DNA of 64,000 nt, from positions 310,001 to 374,000 of the forward strand of contig JADKCI010000001.1 of assembly GCA_016714645.1 (NCBI GenBank), written 5' to 3'. The position numbers and the translations under genes are program-made. Source of the DNA: Chromatiaceae bacterium (GTDB taxonomy: Bacteria; Pseudomonadota; Gammaproteobacteria; Chromatiales; Chromatiaceae). Under the pieces are notes generated by a model. The model was not told the origin of the DNA and made no database searches. It saw only the letters and a program-made list of their open reading frames with translations. Below are positions 35,370 to 43,652 of the stretch, piece after piece (within the stretch, counting starts at the first letter, position 1; every line of letters begins with the position of its first letter).

Positions 35370-36755
35370 TTAACCCATCCGGGGCAAGACAATGACAAAC
35401 TGCGTTCCGCCCTCGCTCGATGTGACCCCGATGGTTCCGCCATGGGCCGTGACGATGGACTTGACGATGGCCAACCCTAGCCCGGCGCCTTCGCCTTGAC
35501 GGCGGCGGACGGGATCGACGCGGTAAAAGCGGTCGAATAGCCGCGGCAGGTGTTCGGCCGGGACCTGTACCCCGGGATTCTCGAAGGTGATCCGAGTGCC
35601 CTGGGTGTCTGCCTCTAGGTAGACCTGCACGCTCTGACCGGCCGGGGTGTGACGGATGGCATTGGTGAGTAGATTGCTCAGGGCGCGGCGCAGCATCGGA
35701 CGATCTCCGGTTACGGCGGCGGCGCTACCGTCCAGGGCGAGGGTGACACCGCGTTCGTCCGACCAGGCATCGAAGCAGTCGAACAGGTCACGGACCTCGG
35801 CGGCAAGATCCACGGCGGTTGTGCTCGGTTTCAGCAGCCCATTGTCCGCCTGGGCGAGAAAGAGCATGTCGCTGATCATCTGCGCCATGCGCTCGTACTC
35901 TTCCAGGCTCGAATAGAGGATTTCTCGATACTGGTCGAGGGTGCGCGCATCGGAGAGTGCCACCTGGGTCTGGATCATCAGGTTGCCCACCGGGGTGCGC
36001 AGTTCGTGAGCGATGTCCGCGGAGAACTCGGACAGACGCCTGAAGCTGTCCTCCAGCCGCGCGAGCATGGCGTTGAAGGCGACCACCAGCGTCTCGATCT
36101 CGGCCGGCACCCGGGCCTCGGGCAGGCGCGCCCCGAGCCGGCTGGCCTCCAGGGTCGAGGCCAGGGCCGTTACCCGCCGTAACGGGCGCAGTCCCGCCCG
36201 GGTGGCGGCCCAACCCAGGACCCCGGTGAGCAGGGCGGCCAGTGCCATCGCCATGGCCAGGGTGCGGCGGAACCCGGCCATGAAGTGCCGGTGGTGGCTG
36301 ATGTCCAGCCCAATGACGACCGTATCGGGTCGGTCCGGGGTCAGCCCCGTCGGCGCACCCGCCGTCAGGGTGCGGAACCAGCGCCCACCCTCCTGCCATA
36401 GTCTCCACCGCCCTTGGGCCAGGCCGATCCCGGCCGCCTCCCCGGCCGGGACCTGCACCTCCCCGGTGGCAAACCGCAGCGCCCCATCCGGGGCCAGCAC
36501 CCGCACCGCCAAGCCTGGGTGGCCGACCAAGGCGTCGTCCAGCTCCCGGGGCAGGGCGGCAAAGTCCGTTGGGGTCTGGACCTTCGCGAGCAGGTTGCGC
36601 ACCAGGGCGAGTTTGCCCTCCATCTCGTGACGGTCCAACTCCAGGAAGTGGGCCTCAACCGACCGCGCCACCACCCAACCCAACCCCAGCAGCACCACCA
36701 CCGCGGACAGGGCAAAGAGCAGGCTCAGTCGCGCGGTCAGGGACAGGGCCTTCAC
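35370..36755 (-). CDS. cusS: heavy-metal sensor histidine kinase (CusS/CopS-like)
   Basis: This is an inner-membrane sensor kinase of 461 residues. It has an N-terminal membrane helix (about 8-32), a periplasmic sensor of about 140 residues, a second helix (about 170-195) and a HAMP domain. The HisKA domain has His250 in AHELRTP, and the ATP-binding domain shows N-box NLLTNAIRHTPAG and GEGAGLGLAIVKSI. The start is GTG at 36755, overlapping the regulator stop (GTGA), so the pair is co-translated. Family assignment comes from the linked copper genes and from its place after the response regulator. Silver or copper in the periplasm is the probable signal. Confidence 0.9.
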   Translation of the reverse strand: MKALSLTARLSLLFALSAVVVLLGLGWVVARSVEAHFLELDRHEMEGKLALVRNLLAKVQTPTDFAALPRELDDALVGHPGLAVRVLAPDGALRFATGEVQVPAGEAAGIGLAQGRWRLWQEGGRWFRTLTAGAPTGLTPDRPDTVVIGLDISHHRHFMAGFRRTLAMAMALAALLTGVLGWAATRAGLRPLRRVTALASTLEASRLGARLPEARVPAEIETLVVAFNAMLARLEDSFRRLSEFSADIAHELRTPVGNLMIQTQVALSDARTLDQYREILYSSLEEYERMAQMISDMLFLAQADNGLLKPSTTAVDLAAEVRDLFDCFDAWSDERGVTLALDGSAAAVTGDRPMLRRALSNLLTNAIRHTPAGQSVQVYLEADTQGTRITFENPGVQVPAEHLPRLFDRFYRVDPVRRRQGEGAGLGLAIVKSIVTAHGGTIGVTSSEGGTQFVIVLPRMG

Positions 36756-37429
36756 TCCGGCGCCTCCAGCACATAGCCCATGCCGCGCACGGTCTGGATC
36801 AGCTTGGGTTCGAAGCCTTCGTCCACCTTGAGGCGCAGCCGGCGGACGGCCACCTCCACCACGTTGGTGTCGCTGTCGAAGTTCATGTCCCACACCGACG
36901 AGGCGATGAGGGAGCGCGGCAGGACCTCGCCGCGTCGGCGGACGAAGAACTCCAGTAGGGCGAACTCTTTGGCCGTGAGGTCGATCCGCCGGCCAGCACG
37001 CAGGACCCGCCGCCGCAACAGGTCGATCTCCAGGTCGGCGACCGCAAGCTGGCTCGGCTCCGGCGTTGTGCGGCCACGGCGCAGCAGGGTACGCACGCGC
37101 GCCAGCAGCTCGGCGAAGGCGAAGGGCTTCACCAGATAGTCGTCGGCGCCCAACTCCAGCCCCTTGACCCGGTCGTCCACCTGATCGCGGGCGGTGAGGA
37201 AGAGCACCGGCAGATCGCGGTTCGTCCGGCGCAGCCCCTCCAGGACCTGCCAGCCGGTCAGCCCCGGCAGCATTACATCTAGGATGACCAGATCGTAGCC
37301 ACCGCTGGTGGCCAGGTGCAGGCCGTCCCAGCCGTCGCGCGTCAGGTCTGCGACAAAGCCCGCCTCGGTCAAGCCCTGCCTCAGGTAGTCGCCCGTCTTG
37401 GGCTCGTCTTCGACGACCAGGATCTTCAT
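36752..37429 (-). CDS. cusR: heavy-metal response regulator (CusR/CopR-like, OmpR family)
   Basis: This 225-residue OmpR-type regulator has a receiver domain (1-120; acidic pocket ED at 7-8, phospho-acceptor Asp51 in ILDVMLPG, Lys in LVKPFAF). A winged-helix DNA-binding domain follows (about 128-223; ends VRGMGYVLEAPE). It forms an operon with the kinase gene. The 200-base gap to the divergent small-protein gene contains a CusR-box-like palindrome at 37470-37488. Two further boxes lie downstream in the copper genes, so this protein is the likely activator of all three. Confidence 0.93.
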   Translation of the reverse strand: MKILVVEDEPKTGDYLRQGLTEAGFVADLTRDGWDGLHLATSGGYDLVILDVMLPGLTGWQVLEGLRRTNRDLPVLFLTARDQVDDRVKGLELGADDYLVKPFAFAELLARVRTLLRRGRTTPEPSQLAVADLEIDLLRRRVLRAGRRIDLTAKEFALLEFFVRRRGEVLPRSLIASSVWDMNFDSDTNVVEVAVRRLRLKVDEGFEPKLIQTVRGMGYVLEAPE

Positions 37430-37469
37430 CGTTTCCCCTCCAAACCGCCTCCCGAATACACGCTCTTGA

Positions 37470-37488
37470 TCGATAACAGCTTTGTCAT
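37470..37488 (+). promoter_or_regulatory. CusR-box-like operator 1
   Basis: TCGATAAC, four bases, then TTGTCAT matches the E. coli CusR palindrome (AAAATGAC-N4-TTGTCAT core) best in its right half. GTCAGC follows 13 bases after the TTGTCAT start, and CCAGAATAT (probable -10) lies at 37521, exactly 39 bases from the same point. This spacing is identical at the other two boxes. It could also serve the divergent cusRS genes. Confidence 0.75.
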
Positions 37489-37629
37489 CGGGCTGTCAGC
37501 ATGTCGTTGGTACCCCCAACCCAGAATATACACATGAGCAGGACGTGCTCAACCTTCTCAACCGGCTGCGAGGAAGCGCAACGATACCGGTTGGGCTCCC
37601 AGTCCGTTTGTTTAGTTTGGAGAGATAAC

Positions 37630-37929
37630 ATGAAGAGACTACTCGCAACCATCGCCATCGCCCTGTTCGCCGCCAGTGTCGGCGCCGACGACGTCTACCG
37701 CGGCCTGGCCAAGGGCAGCCCGGACCTGGGTGAGCCCCACCCTGATCGGGCGGTCGCAGCCCAGCCCGGCGTCAATGACATGGCCGTGTTCGAGAGCCGC
37801 ACCGACACGGCGGATCTGTCCCCGGCGGCCCGCACCAGGGGGGCTGCCAGCCGCTCCGGAAGCATCACCAAGGAAATTTACAACGGCTTCTGTGGTGACA
37901 ACGCTGGCAACGCGGATCTCAACTGCTGA
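37630..37929 (+). CDS. small secreted protein of the copper island, function unknown
   Basis: The 99-residue product begins with a clear signal peptide (MKRLLATIAIALFAASVGA), giving a mature periplasmic protein of about 80 residues that starts DDVYRGLAKGSPDL. There are two Cys, both near the C-terminus (FCGDNAGNADLNC), and no Met- or His-rich motif. I do not recognise a named family. It is the first gene after CusR box 1 and has GGAGAG before the ATG, so it is likely metal-induced. The final Cys pair could bind metal or form a disulfide. Confidence 0.72.
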   Translation: MKRLLATIAIALFAASVGADDVYRGLAKGSPDLGEPHPDRAVAAQPGVNDMAVFESRTDTADLSPAARTRGAASRSGSITKEIYNGFCGDNAGNADLNC

Positions 37930-38065
37930 AGGGTACCGGCAAGGTAAATCCAGGACACCGGGCCGACTGCCGGGAACCCCTCCCCCACCACTTGCCTGGC
38001 TGCCTCAGACCCCCAGGCGTTGGAGGGGGGCACATACCGCCCTACAGGCTCTAAGGAGATTCGCT

Positions 38066-38206
38066 ATGTACTGGTTGGATGACCGCCTCGCCCTGCCCGC
38101 GTAGGCACAGGAGGGAGAAGACGGCAGCACCCAGGCGGCGCCCGCCCTTGCTGTCGACGTCGGGTCCCGCACAGGGGCAAACACCGAGGCGTTCGAGCTG
38201 GCTTGA
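38066..38206 (+). pseudogene. degenerate partial duplicate of the 189-residue copper-island gene
   Basis: After AAGGAGA the frame reads MYWLDDRLALPA and stops at TAG (38102-38104). It continues in the same frame as AQEGEDGSTQAAPALAVDVG and on to ELA, then TGA. This matches the N-terminal part of the protein at 38733-39302 (PPAWAHEGEDHSAPAAPAP onward). The TAG stands where the intact gene has TGG (Trp). The copy breaks off after about 46 codons. The rest of 37930-38065 contains no gene that I can see. Confidence 0.65.
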
Positions 38207-38224
38207 AAATGACCGCTTTGTCAT
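38206..38224 (+). promoter_or_regulatory. CusR-box-like operator 2
   Basis: AAAATGAC, four bases, TTGTCAT is an almost perfect match to the E. coli CusR box. GACAGC lies 13 bases and CCAGACTGT (putative -10) 39 bases after the TTGTCAT start, the same as at boxes 1 and 3. The leader that follows (ATGAGCAGGA, CCGGCT, AGGAAGCGC) also matches the leader after box 1, so the whole promoter was duplicated. It should drive copK and the genes after it. Confidence 0.85.
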
Positions 38225-38353
38225 CGCTCCGACAGCACTCCGTCGGGTACCGCAAGCCAGACTGTCAACCATGAGCAGGATGCTCGAAGCCGGCTCCAAG
38301 GAAGCGCTCGTTGGCCGGTCTATTTGTCTGTCAAATTCGAAAGGAGAACACCC

Positions 38354-38641
38354 ATGCGAGTATTCAAGAGCTTAATGGCAGTAGCGTTGACGACCGCCCT
38401 GTTCGCGGCGATCGCTGCCGAACCGCCTGCGGACCGATACGAGCTGAAGGATGGCTCAACCCTGTATGTGCATCCGGATGGGACGATGCGAATGATCGAT
38501 GCCCACGGCAAGCCCCTGTCGATGAAAGACGGTGTGGAGATGGACCTCAAGGACGGCAGGACGCTCCTGATGAAGAACCGACGCATCTGGATTCAGGTCG
38601 GTCCGCCCGGGAAAGGTTTCCAGTACCAGCGCACGGAGTAA
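38354..38641 (+). CDS. copK: CopK-like periplasmic copper-binding protein
   Basis: This 95-residue protein has a signal peptide ending near AIAAEP. The mature part (YELKDGSTLYVHPDGTMRM, then GKPLSMKDGVEMDLKDGRT and LLMKNRRIW) follows the pattern of CopK of Cupriavidus metallidurans, a small beta protein that binds Cu(I) and Cu(II) through spaced Met residues. Met residues are present in the matching positions. The C-terminal tail is shorter and lacks the His-rich end. The start at 38354 has AGGAG eight bases upstream. It is the first gene downstream of CusR box 2. Confidence 0.82.
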   Translation: MRVFKSLMAVALTTALFAAIAAEPPADRYELKDGSTLYVHPDGTMRMIDAHGKPLSMKDGVEMDLKDGRTLLMKNRRIWIQVGPPGKGFQYQRTE

Positions 38642-38732
38642 CGGGTCGCCTGGTCCAGGCAGGTCTCTGTTTGCCTGGGCTTGCTGCATCGCCGCTGTCT
38701 AATCCCGTTTCTGACATGCTAGGAGTCCTTCT

Positions 38733-39302
38733 ATGAAATGCCTCACGGCATGCCTGATCGTTGTGGCCCTTGCGCCGCCCGCCTGGGCCCATGAGGGCGA
38801 GGATCACAGCGCCCCAGCCGCGCCTGCCCCCTCCGTGGAGGCCGGGTCCCGTACCGAGGCGCAGACCGATGCGCTGGAGTTGGTTGCGGTCCTCGCGGAC
38901 GGGCAACTGACCCTCTACCTCGACGATTTCGCCACCAACGAGCCGGTCGCCGGCGCCCAGGTCGAGGTAGAGAGCGGAATCTTCCGGGCGGTCGCGACCC
39001 AGGCCGCCCCCGGTCTCTATACGGTGCCCGCCGGGCCCTTCGGTCCCCCCGGTAGATACCCGCTGGTCGTTTCCGTGCAGGTGAGCGATGTCGCCGATCT
39101 GCTGACCGCAACCCTGGAGGTTGCGGAGCCCGCGGCGGTCGCCGAGCAACCCAGATGCTGGGCGTCGCCGTGGGATGTGCGGATACTGGCGGGCGGTGCG
39201 GGGGTCCTGTTGCTGGCAGGCGTCGGGGTCCTGGCGGCACGCCGCCGCCAACGGCGCACGCGCACCGAAGCGGGGCGGGCGGGGGGCCATGCGCATGCCT
39301 AG
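38733..39302 (+). CDS. membrane-anchored periplasmic protein of the RND metal-efflux operon
   Basis: The 189-residue product starts with a signal peptide (MKCLTACLIVVALAPPAWA), and the mature N-terminus HEGEDH could bind metal. A beta-rich domain of about 90 residues follows (LTLYLDDFATNEPVAGAQVE, GLYTVPAGPF), resembling the extra domains of some HlyD-type adaptors. A single membrane helix (about 150-172) comes next, and a basic tail ends GGHAHA. Its 3' end overlaps the adaptor gene by 14 bases, so it is co-translated with the efflux system. A degraded partial copy lies upstream at 38066-38206. Similar proteins precede CusB-like genes in other metal operons; the exact role is unknown. Confidence 0.78.
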   Translation: MKCLTACLIVVALAPPAWAHEGEDHSAPAAPAPSVEAGSRTEAQTDALELVAVLADGQLTLYLDDFATNEPVAGAQVEVESGIFRAVATQAAPGLYTVPAGPFGPPGRYPLVVSVQVSDVADLLTATLEVAEPAAVAEQPRCWASPWDVRILAGGAGVLLLAGVGVLAARRRQRRTRTEAGRAGGHAHA

Positions 39303-40446
39303 AAAACGCCTTTTCGGCGCCCTCGGGGCTGTGCTCCTGGCCCTCGCCGCCGGGCGGGCCGCGGGCCACGGGGATGAGGACCATGGTCAGGACGCAAGGC
39401 CAGCGGCTTCTCCTGTCTTGGCGACTGCGACCGACGTCGCGCTGGCAGCCTCCGCCTCGCCCCAACGCCTCCCCGATGGCAGCCTGTTCGTACCCAAGCC
39501 GGTGCAGCACCAATGGGGCCTGCGTACCCAGATGGCGCGGGTCGAGGACCTGGCCGCCACCGTCGAGCTCAACGGCAAGGTCATCGCCGATCCCAACGCC
39601 GGCGGGCGGGTCCAGTCCATCCAGTCCGGGCGCATCGAGCCAGGTCCGCGGGGCCTGCCGACCCTGGGCCAACGGGTGACCAAAGGCGAGGTGCTGGCCT
39701 ATCTACAACCGGCGAGCAACAGCATCGACCGCGGCAATCAACAGGCACAACTCGCGGAGCTCGAATCCAAACTCGCCATTGCCGAGCGCGATCTGCGGCG
39801 TCAGGAGCAGCTCGCCGATGCCGTGCCGAAAAAAGAGGTGGAGGCGGCCCGCTTCGAGTTGGAGGCGCTGAAGAAGCGCCGCGCCGCCGTGGGGGCCAGC
39901 CTGAGCGCCCCGGAGCCCCTGCTTGCCCCGGTGGCCGGGGTCGTCGGCGCGGCCAACGTCGTGGCTGGGCAGGTGGTGGAGACCAAGGAGGTCCTGTTCG
40001 AGGTCGTTGACCCCGGGCGCTTGGCGGTCGAGGCCCTGGCCTATGACGCGACCCTGGTGGAGGGGATCGCCTCGGCCAGCGCCCCAGTTCCCGGCGGTGC
40101 CCTGGAGTTGCGGTTCGTCGGCGGCGGCCGGCAACTGCGCGAACAAGCCATACCGCTGCTCTTTCGCGTCGCCTCGGCCAGTGCCCCGGTGGCCGTCGGC
40201 CAGCCCCTCAAGGTGATCGCCAAGACCGCGCGCACCGCCCGAGGCGCGGCGGTGCCTCAGGGCGCCCTGGTGCGCAACGGCGCCGGCGAGTGGGTGGCCT
40301 GGGTCCATACGGCCGCGGAGCGCTTCGTGCCGCGTCCGGTACGCTTTGCCACCCTGGATGCGGCCAGCGCCATGGTGACCTCGGGGCTCGCCGACGGCGA
40401 GCGCGTCGTCACCCAGGGCGCCGGGCTGCTGGGACAGGTGCGCTGA
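39289..40446 (+). CDS. cusB: CusB/CzcB-like RND efflux periplasmic adaptor
   Basis: This membrane-fusion protein of 385 residues would link the inner-membrane RND pump to an outer-membrane channel. It has a signal peptide and a His-rich mature start (GHGDEDHGQD). Next come a lipoyl/barrel-sandwich half (VELNGKVIADPNAGGRVQSI), an alpha hairpin (about 155-215; QQAQLAELESKLAIAERDLR), the second lipoyl half (LAPVAGVVGAANVVAGQ) and beta-barrel parts. The start may be 39289 or 39295. No outer-membrane channel gene (cusC-like) is present in the window, so it may use a channel encoded elsewhere. It overlaps the upstream gene and is followed one base later by the pump gene. Confidence 0.88.
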   Translation: MRMPRKRLFGALGAVLLALAAGRAAGHGDEDHGQDARPAASPVLATATDVALAASASPQRLPDGSLFVPKPVQHQWGLRTQMARVEDLAATVELNGKVIADPNAGGRVQSIQSGRIEPGPRGLPTLGQRVTKGEVLAYLQPASNSIDRGNQQAQLAELESKLAIAERDLRRQEQLADAVPKKEVEAARFELEALKKRRAAVGASLSAPEPLLAPVAGVVGAANVVAGQVVETKEVLFEVVDPGRLAVEALAYDATLVEGIASASAPVPGGALELRFVGGGRQLREQAIPLLFRVASASAPVAVGQPLKVIAKTARTARGAAVPQGALVRNGAGEWVAWVHTAAERFVPRPVRFATLDAASAMVTSGLADGERVVTQGAGLLGQVR

Positions 40447-40447
40447 G

Positions 40448-42547
40448 ATGTTCGACCGCATCATCCACGCCAGCCTGCGCCAGGGTCCCCTCGTCCTGGG
40501 GCTTGCCCTGGGCCTGGTCGTCTATGGGCTTCTGACGGTGCGCGAGATGCCGGTGGACGTCTTCCCCGACCTCAACAAGCCGACCGTCACCCTCATGACC
40601 GAGGCGGGGGGCATGGCCCCGGAGGAGGTGGAGCAGTTGGTCACCTTTCCCGTCGAGACCAGCATGAACGGCATGCCCGGCGTCACCCGGGTACGCTCGG
40701 TATCGGGGATCGGGCTGTCCATCGTCTACGTGGAGTTCGCCTGGGGCTCGGACATCTACCGCAACCGCCAGCAGGTCAGCGAACGCCTGAACCTGGTGCG
40801 CGAGCAGTTGCCCGAGGGCGTGGTCCCCCAGCTCGGGCCCATCTCCTCGATCATGGGCGAGATCCTACTCATTGCCCTCCCCGCCGACCCGGCCAAGGCG
40901 AGCCCGATGCAGGTGCGCGAATGGGCCGACTGGGTGGTGCGCCCGCGCCTCCTGACCATCCCCGGCGTCGCCCAGGTGATCCCCATCGGCGGGGAGGTCA
41001 AGCAATACCGGGTCGAGATCGACACGGCGCGCTTGCAGGGCCTCGGCATCGACCGCGACCGCTTGGAGGAGGCACTGCGGGACTTCGGCGCCAATACCAG
41101 TGGTGGCTTTCTGGAGACCCAGGGGCGCGAGTACCTGATCCGCCAGATCGGGCGCACCACCCGCCTCGAGGACCTGCAAAACCTGGTCGTCGCCGTGAAG
41201 AACGGCCAGCCGATCCTGCTCAAGCAGGTCGCGGAGGCGCGGCTCGCGCCGGCCATCAAGCGCGGCGACGCCGGCTACAACGCCAAGCCGGCGGTGATCC
41301 TGTCGGTGCAGAAGCAGCCGGACGCCGACAGCGTGACCCTCACCCGCGCCGTCGAGGCGGCGATTGCCGACCTGGCGCGGTCTCTGCCCCCGGGCATCGA
41401 GGCACCGCAGTTCCTATTTCGGCAGGCCAATTTCATCGAGCGTTCGGTCGCCAATGTCGAGGAGGCCTTGCGCGACGGCGCCATCCTGGTGGCCGTGATC
41501 CTGTTCCTCTTCCTGCTCAATGTCCGCACCACCCTGATCTCGCTCACGGCCATCCCGGTCTCCCTGCTTGCCACCGCCCTGGTGTTCCACTACGCGGGTC
41601 TGTCCATCAACACCATGACCCTGGGCGGACTCGCCATCGCCGTCGGCGAGCTGGTGGACGACGCCGTGGTGGGGGTGGAGAACGTCCTGCGGCGGCTCAA
41701 ACTCAACCGCACCGCCGCAACGCCCAGGCCGATCATCGAAGTGATCGCTGCGGCGACCCTGGAGGTGCGCTCGGCCATCGTCTACGCGACCCTGATCATC
41801 GTGCTGGTGTTCGTGCCCCTGTTCGCCCTGCCGGGGATCGAGGGGCGCCTGTTCACCCCGCTCGGCGTCGCCTACATCGTCTCCATCCTCGCCAGCATGC
41901 TGGTCTCGGTGACCGTCACGCCGGTGATGGCCTACTACCTGCTCCCGAGGATGAAGCAGCTCGGCCAGGGCGATAGCCCGCTGGTGGCGCGGCTCAAGGT
42001 CTGGGATAGCCGGCTGCTCCACTGGTCCTTCGACCACGGCCGTCTGCTCCTGGGGGCGGCGCTCGCGACCGTGGTCCTGGCCGCCGCCTCCGTCCCCCTA
42101 TTTCCGCGCACCTTCCTGCCGCCCTTCAACGAAGGGACCCTGACCGTCAGCCTGCTGCTCAACCCCGGGACCTCGCTCGCGGAGTCCAACCACATCGGCA
42201 CCCTGGCCGAACAGCTCATGGCCGGGGTGCCCGAGGTGACCCAGGTGGGCCGGCGCACCGGGCGGGCGGAGCTCGACGAGCACGCCGAGGGCGTCCACTC
42301 GACGGAAATGGATGTGGACCTGCGCGACTCCGGGCGCAGCCGGGCCGCCATCGTCGCCGAGATCCGCGCGCGGCTCGCGGGGCTGCCGGCAGTCGCCAAT
42401 GTCGGCCAGCCCATCTCTCACCGCCTTGACCACCTGCTCTCCGGGGTGCGCGCCCAGATCGCGCTCAAGGTCTACGGCGACGACCTCGATACCCTGCGCG
42501 GCCTGGCGGCGGATCTGCGCGAGCGCCTTGCCAAGATCCCGGGGTGA
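40448..42547 (+). CDS. cusA: CusA/CzcA-family RND pump, N-terminal part (frame broken)
   Basis: This encodes 699 residues of a heavy-metal efflux RND protein that is normally about 1,040 long. It has TM1 (about 12-30), the first porter loop and TM2-TM7. The TM4 proton-relay region reads GELVDDAVVGVENVLRRL, which differs from the CzcA and CusA signatures, so the metal is not certain. Translation stops in the second porter domain at 42545-42547 after AKIPG. The homologous frame continues at once in +1 (VTDLQIEKQ). Restoring one G in the GGGG run at 42541-42544 would rejoin the two parts. The stop overlaps a GTG start (GTGA) of the second part, so two-part translation is conceivable. Confidence 0.85.
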   Translation: MFDRIIHASLRQGPLVLGLALGLVVYGLLTVREMPVDVFPDLNKPTVTLMTEAGGMAPEEVEQLVTFPVETSMNGMPGVTRVRSVSGIGLSIVYVEFAWGSDIYRNRQQVSERLNLVREQLPEGVVPQLGPISSIMGEILLIALPADPAKASPMQVREWADWVVRPRLLTIPGVAQVIPIGGEVKQYRVEIDTARLQGLGIDRDRLEEALRDFGANTSGGFLETQGREYLIRQIGRTTRLEDLQNLVVAVKNGQPILLKQVAEARLAPAIKRGDAGYNAKPAVILSVQKQPDADSVTLTRAVEAAIADLARSLPPGIEAPQFLFRQANFIERSVANVEEALRDGAILVAVILFLFLLNVRTTLISLTAIPVSLLATALVFHYAGLSINTMTLGGLAIAVGELVDDAVVGVENVLRRLKLNRTAATPRPIIEVIAAATLEVRSAIVYATLIIVLVFVPLFALPGIEGRLFTPLGVAYIVSILASMLVSVTVTPVMAYYLLPRMKQLGQGDSPLVARLKVWDSRLLHWSFDHGRLLLGAALATVVLAAASVPLFPRTFLPPFNEGTLTVSLLLNPGTSLAESNHIGTLAEQLMAGVPEVTQVGRRTGRAELDEHAEGVHSTEMDVDLRDSGRSRAAIVAEIRARLAGLPAVANVGQPISHRLDHLLSGVRAQIALKVYGDDLDTLRGLAADLRERLAKIPG

Positions 42548-43602
42548 CGGACCTGCAAATCGAGAAACAGGTGCGCATTCCCCAGCTCAAGATCCACCTG
42601 GACTACGAGCAGGCGGCACGCTATGGCGTGGCTCCCGGCGCTCTGCTGCGCAGCCTCTCGCACATGATCGAAGGGGAGAGGATCGCCCAGGTCATCGAGG
42701 GCAACCGGCGCTTCGACCTGCTGGTGCGGCTGCCCGAGGGGGAGCGCGGCCTGCATGACCTGGCCAACCTGCCCATCGAGACCCCTGGCGGGCATGTCCC
42801 GCTGTCCACCCTGGCGACCATCGAGGACGGCGACGGGCCCAATCAGATCAGCCGCGAGAACGCCCGGCGCCGGATCGCGATCTCCGCCAACACCGACGGC
42901 AGCGACCTGGCCCGCATCATCCGGTCGATCCGTGCCGAGCTTGCGGCCAGACCCCTACCGGAGGGCTACTCCACCGCCCTGGAGGGCCAGTTCCAGGCTC
43001 AGGAGGAGGCGGCGCGTCTGATCGGCCTGCTGGCCCTGGTGTCGCTCGGCATGATCTTCCTGGTGCTCTACGGCCGCTATCGCTCCGCGGTGCTGGTCGC
43101 GATCATCATGGGCAACATCCCCCTGGCCCTGCTAGGCAGCGTCGCCGCCCTGTGGATCTCCGGCCAGCCCCTGTCGGTGGCGGCCCTGGTGGGCTTCATC
43201 ACCCTCACGGGTATCGCCACCCGCAACGGCATCCTGAAGATCTCCCACTACATCAACCTGTGCGCCTTCGAAGGGGAGCGCTTCGGCAGGGCCATGATCG
43301 TGCGCGGGTCCCTGGAGCGCCTGACCCCGGTGCTGATGACGGCCCTGGTGGCGGCCTTCGCCCTGGTCCCCCTGCTGCTCGGGGCCGAGGCCCCCGGCAA
43401 GGAAATCCTGCACCCGGTGGCGGTGGTGATCTTCGGCGGGTTGGTGAGCTCCACCCTGCTCGATACCGTGCTGACCCCGGTGATGTTCTGGCGCTGGGGC
43501 CAAAGGCCGCTGGAGCGGTTGTTGGGTGACAGGGAGGGTGCAGCGACCGGACGTGCCGTGGCGGTTCCCGATAAGGCGGCAGGGGCGTTCGAAAACTTCT
43601 GA
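42544..43602 (+). CDS. cusA: CusA/CzcA-family RND pump, C-terminal part
   Basis: This is the remaining 352 residues of the RND pump: the rest of the second porter domain (IPQLKIHLDYEQAARYGVAP), then TM8-TM12 (LIGLLALVSLGMIFLVLYG through TLLDTVLTPVMFWRW). It starts at GTG 42544, overlapping the stop of the first part by four bases, with no clear ribosome site of its own. The break is inside a folded domain, not at a domain border, which favours a frameshift mutation or a sequencing error over a natural split gene. All downstream sequence is well conserved. Confidence 0.85.
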   Translation: MTDLQIEKQVRIPQLKIHLDYEQAARYGVAPGALLRSLSHMIEGERIAQVIEGNRRFDLLVRLPEGERGLHDLANLPIETPGGHVPLSTLATIEDGDGPNQISRENARRRIAISANTDGSDLARIIRSIRAELAARPLPEGYSTALEGQFQAQEEAARLIGLLALVSLGMIFLVLYGRYRSAVLVAIIMGNIPLALLGSVAALWISGQPLSVAALVGFITLTGIATRNGILKISHYINLCAFEGERFGRAMIVRGSLERLTPVLMTALVAAFALVPLLLGAEAPGKEILHPVAVVIFGGLVSSTLLDTVLTPVMFWRWGQRPLERLLGDREGAATGRAVAVPDKAAGAFENF

Positions 43603-43652
43603 TGTGTTCAACCATCGGCCGGAAATCCGGCCAGAAACGAGAGAGGTCTCTG

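Noticed and set aside
42541..42544. programmed frameshift as the normal way to make the RND pump
   Set aside because: No slippery heptamer or downstream structure typical of programmed shifts is evident, and a sibling gene has the same kind of one-base loss; mutation or read error is simpler.
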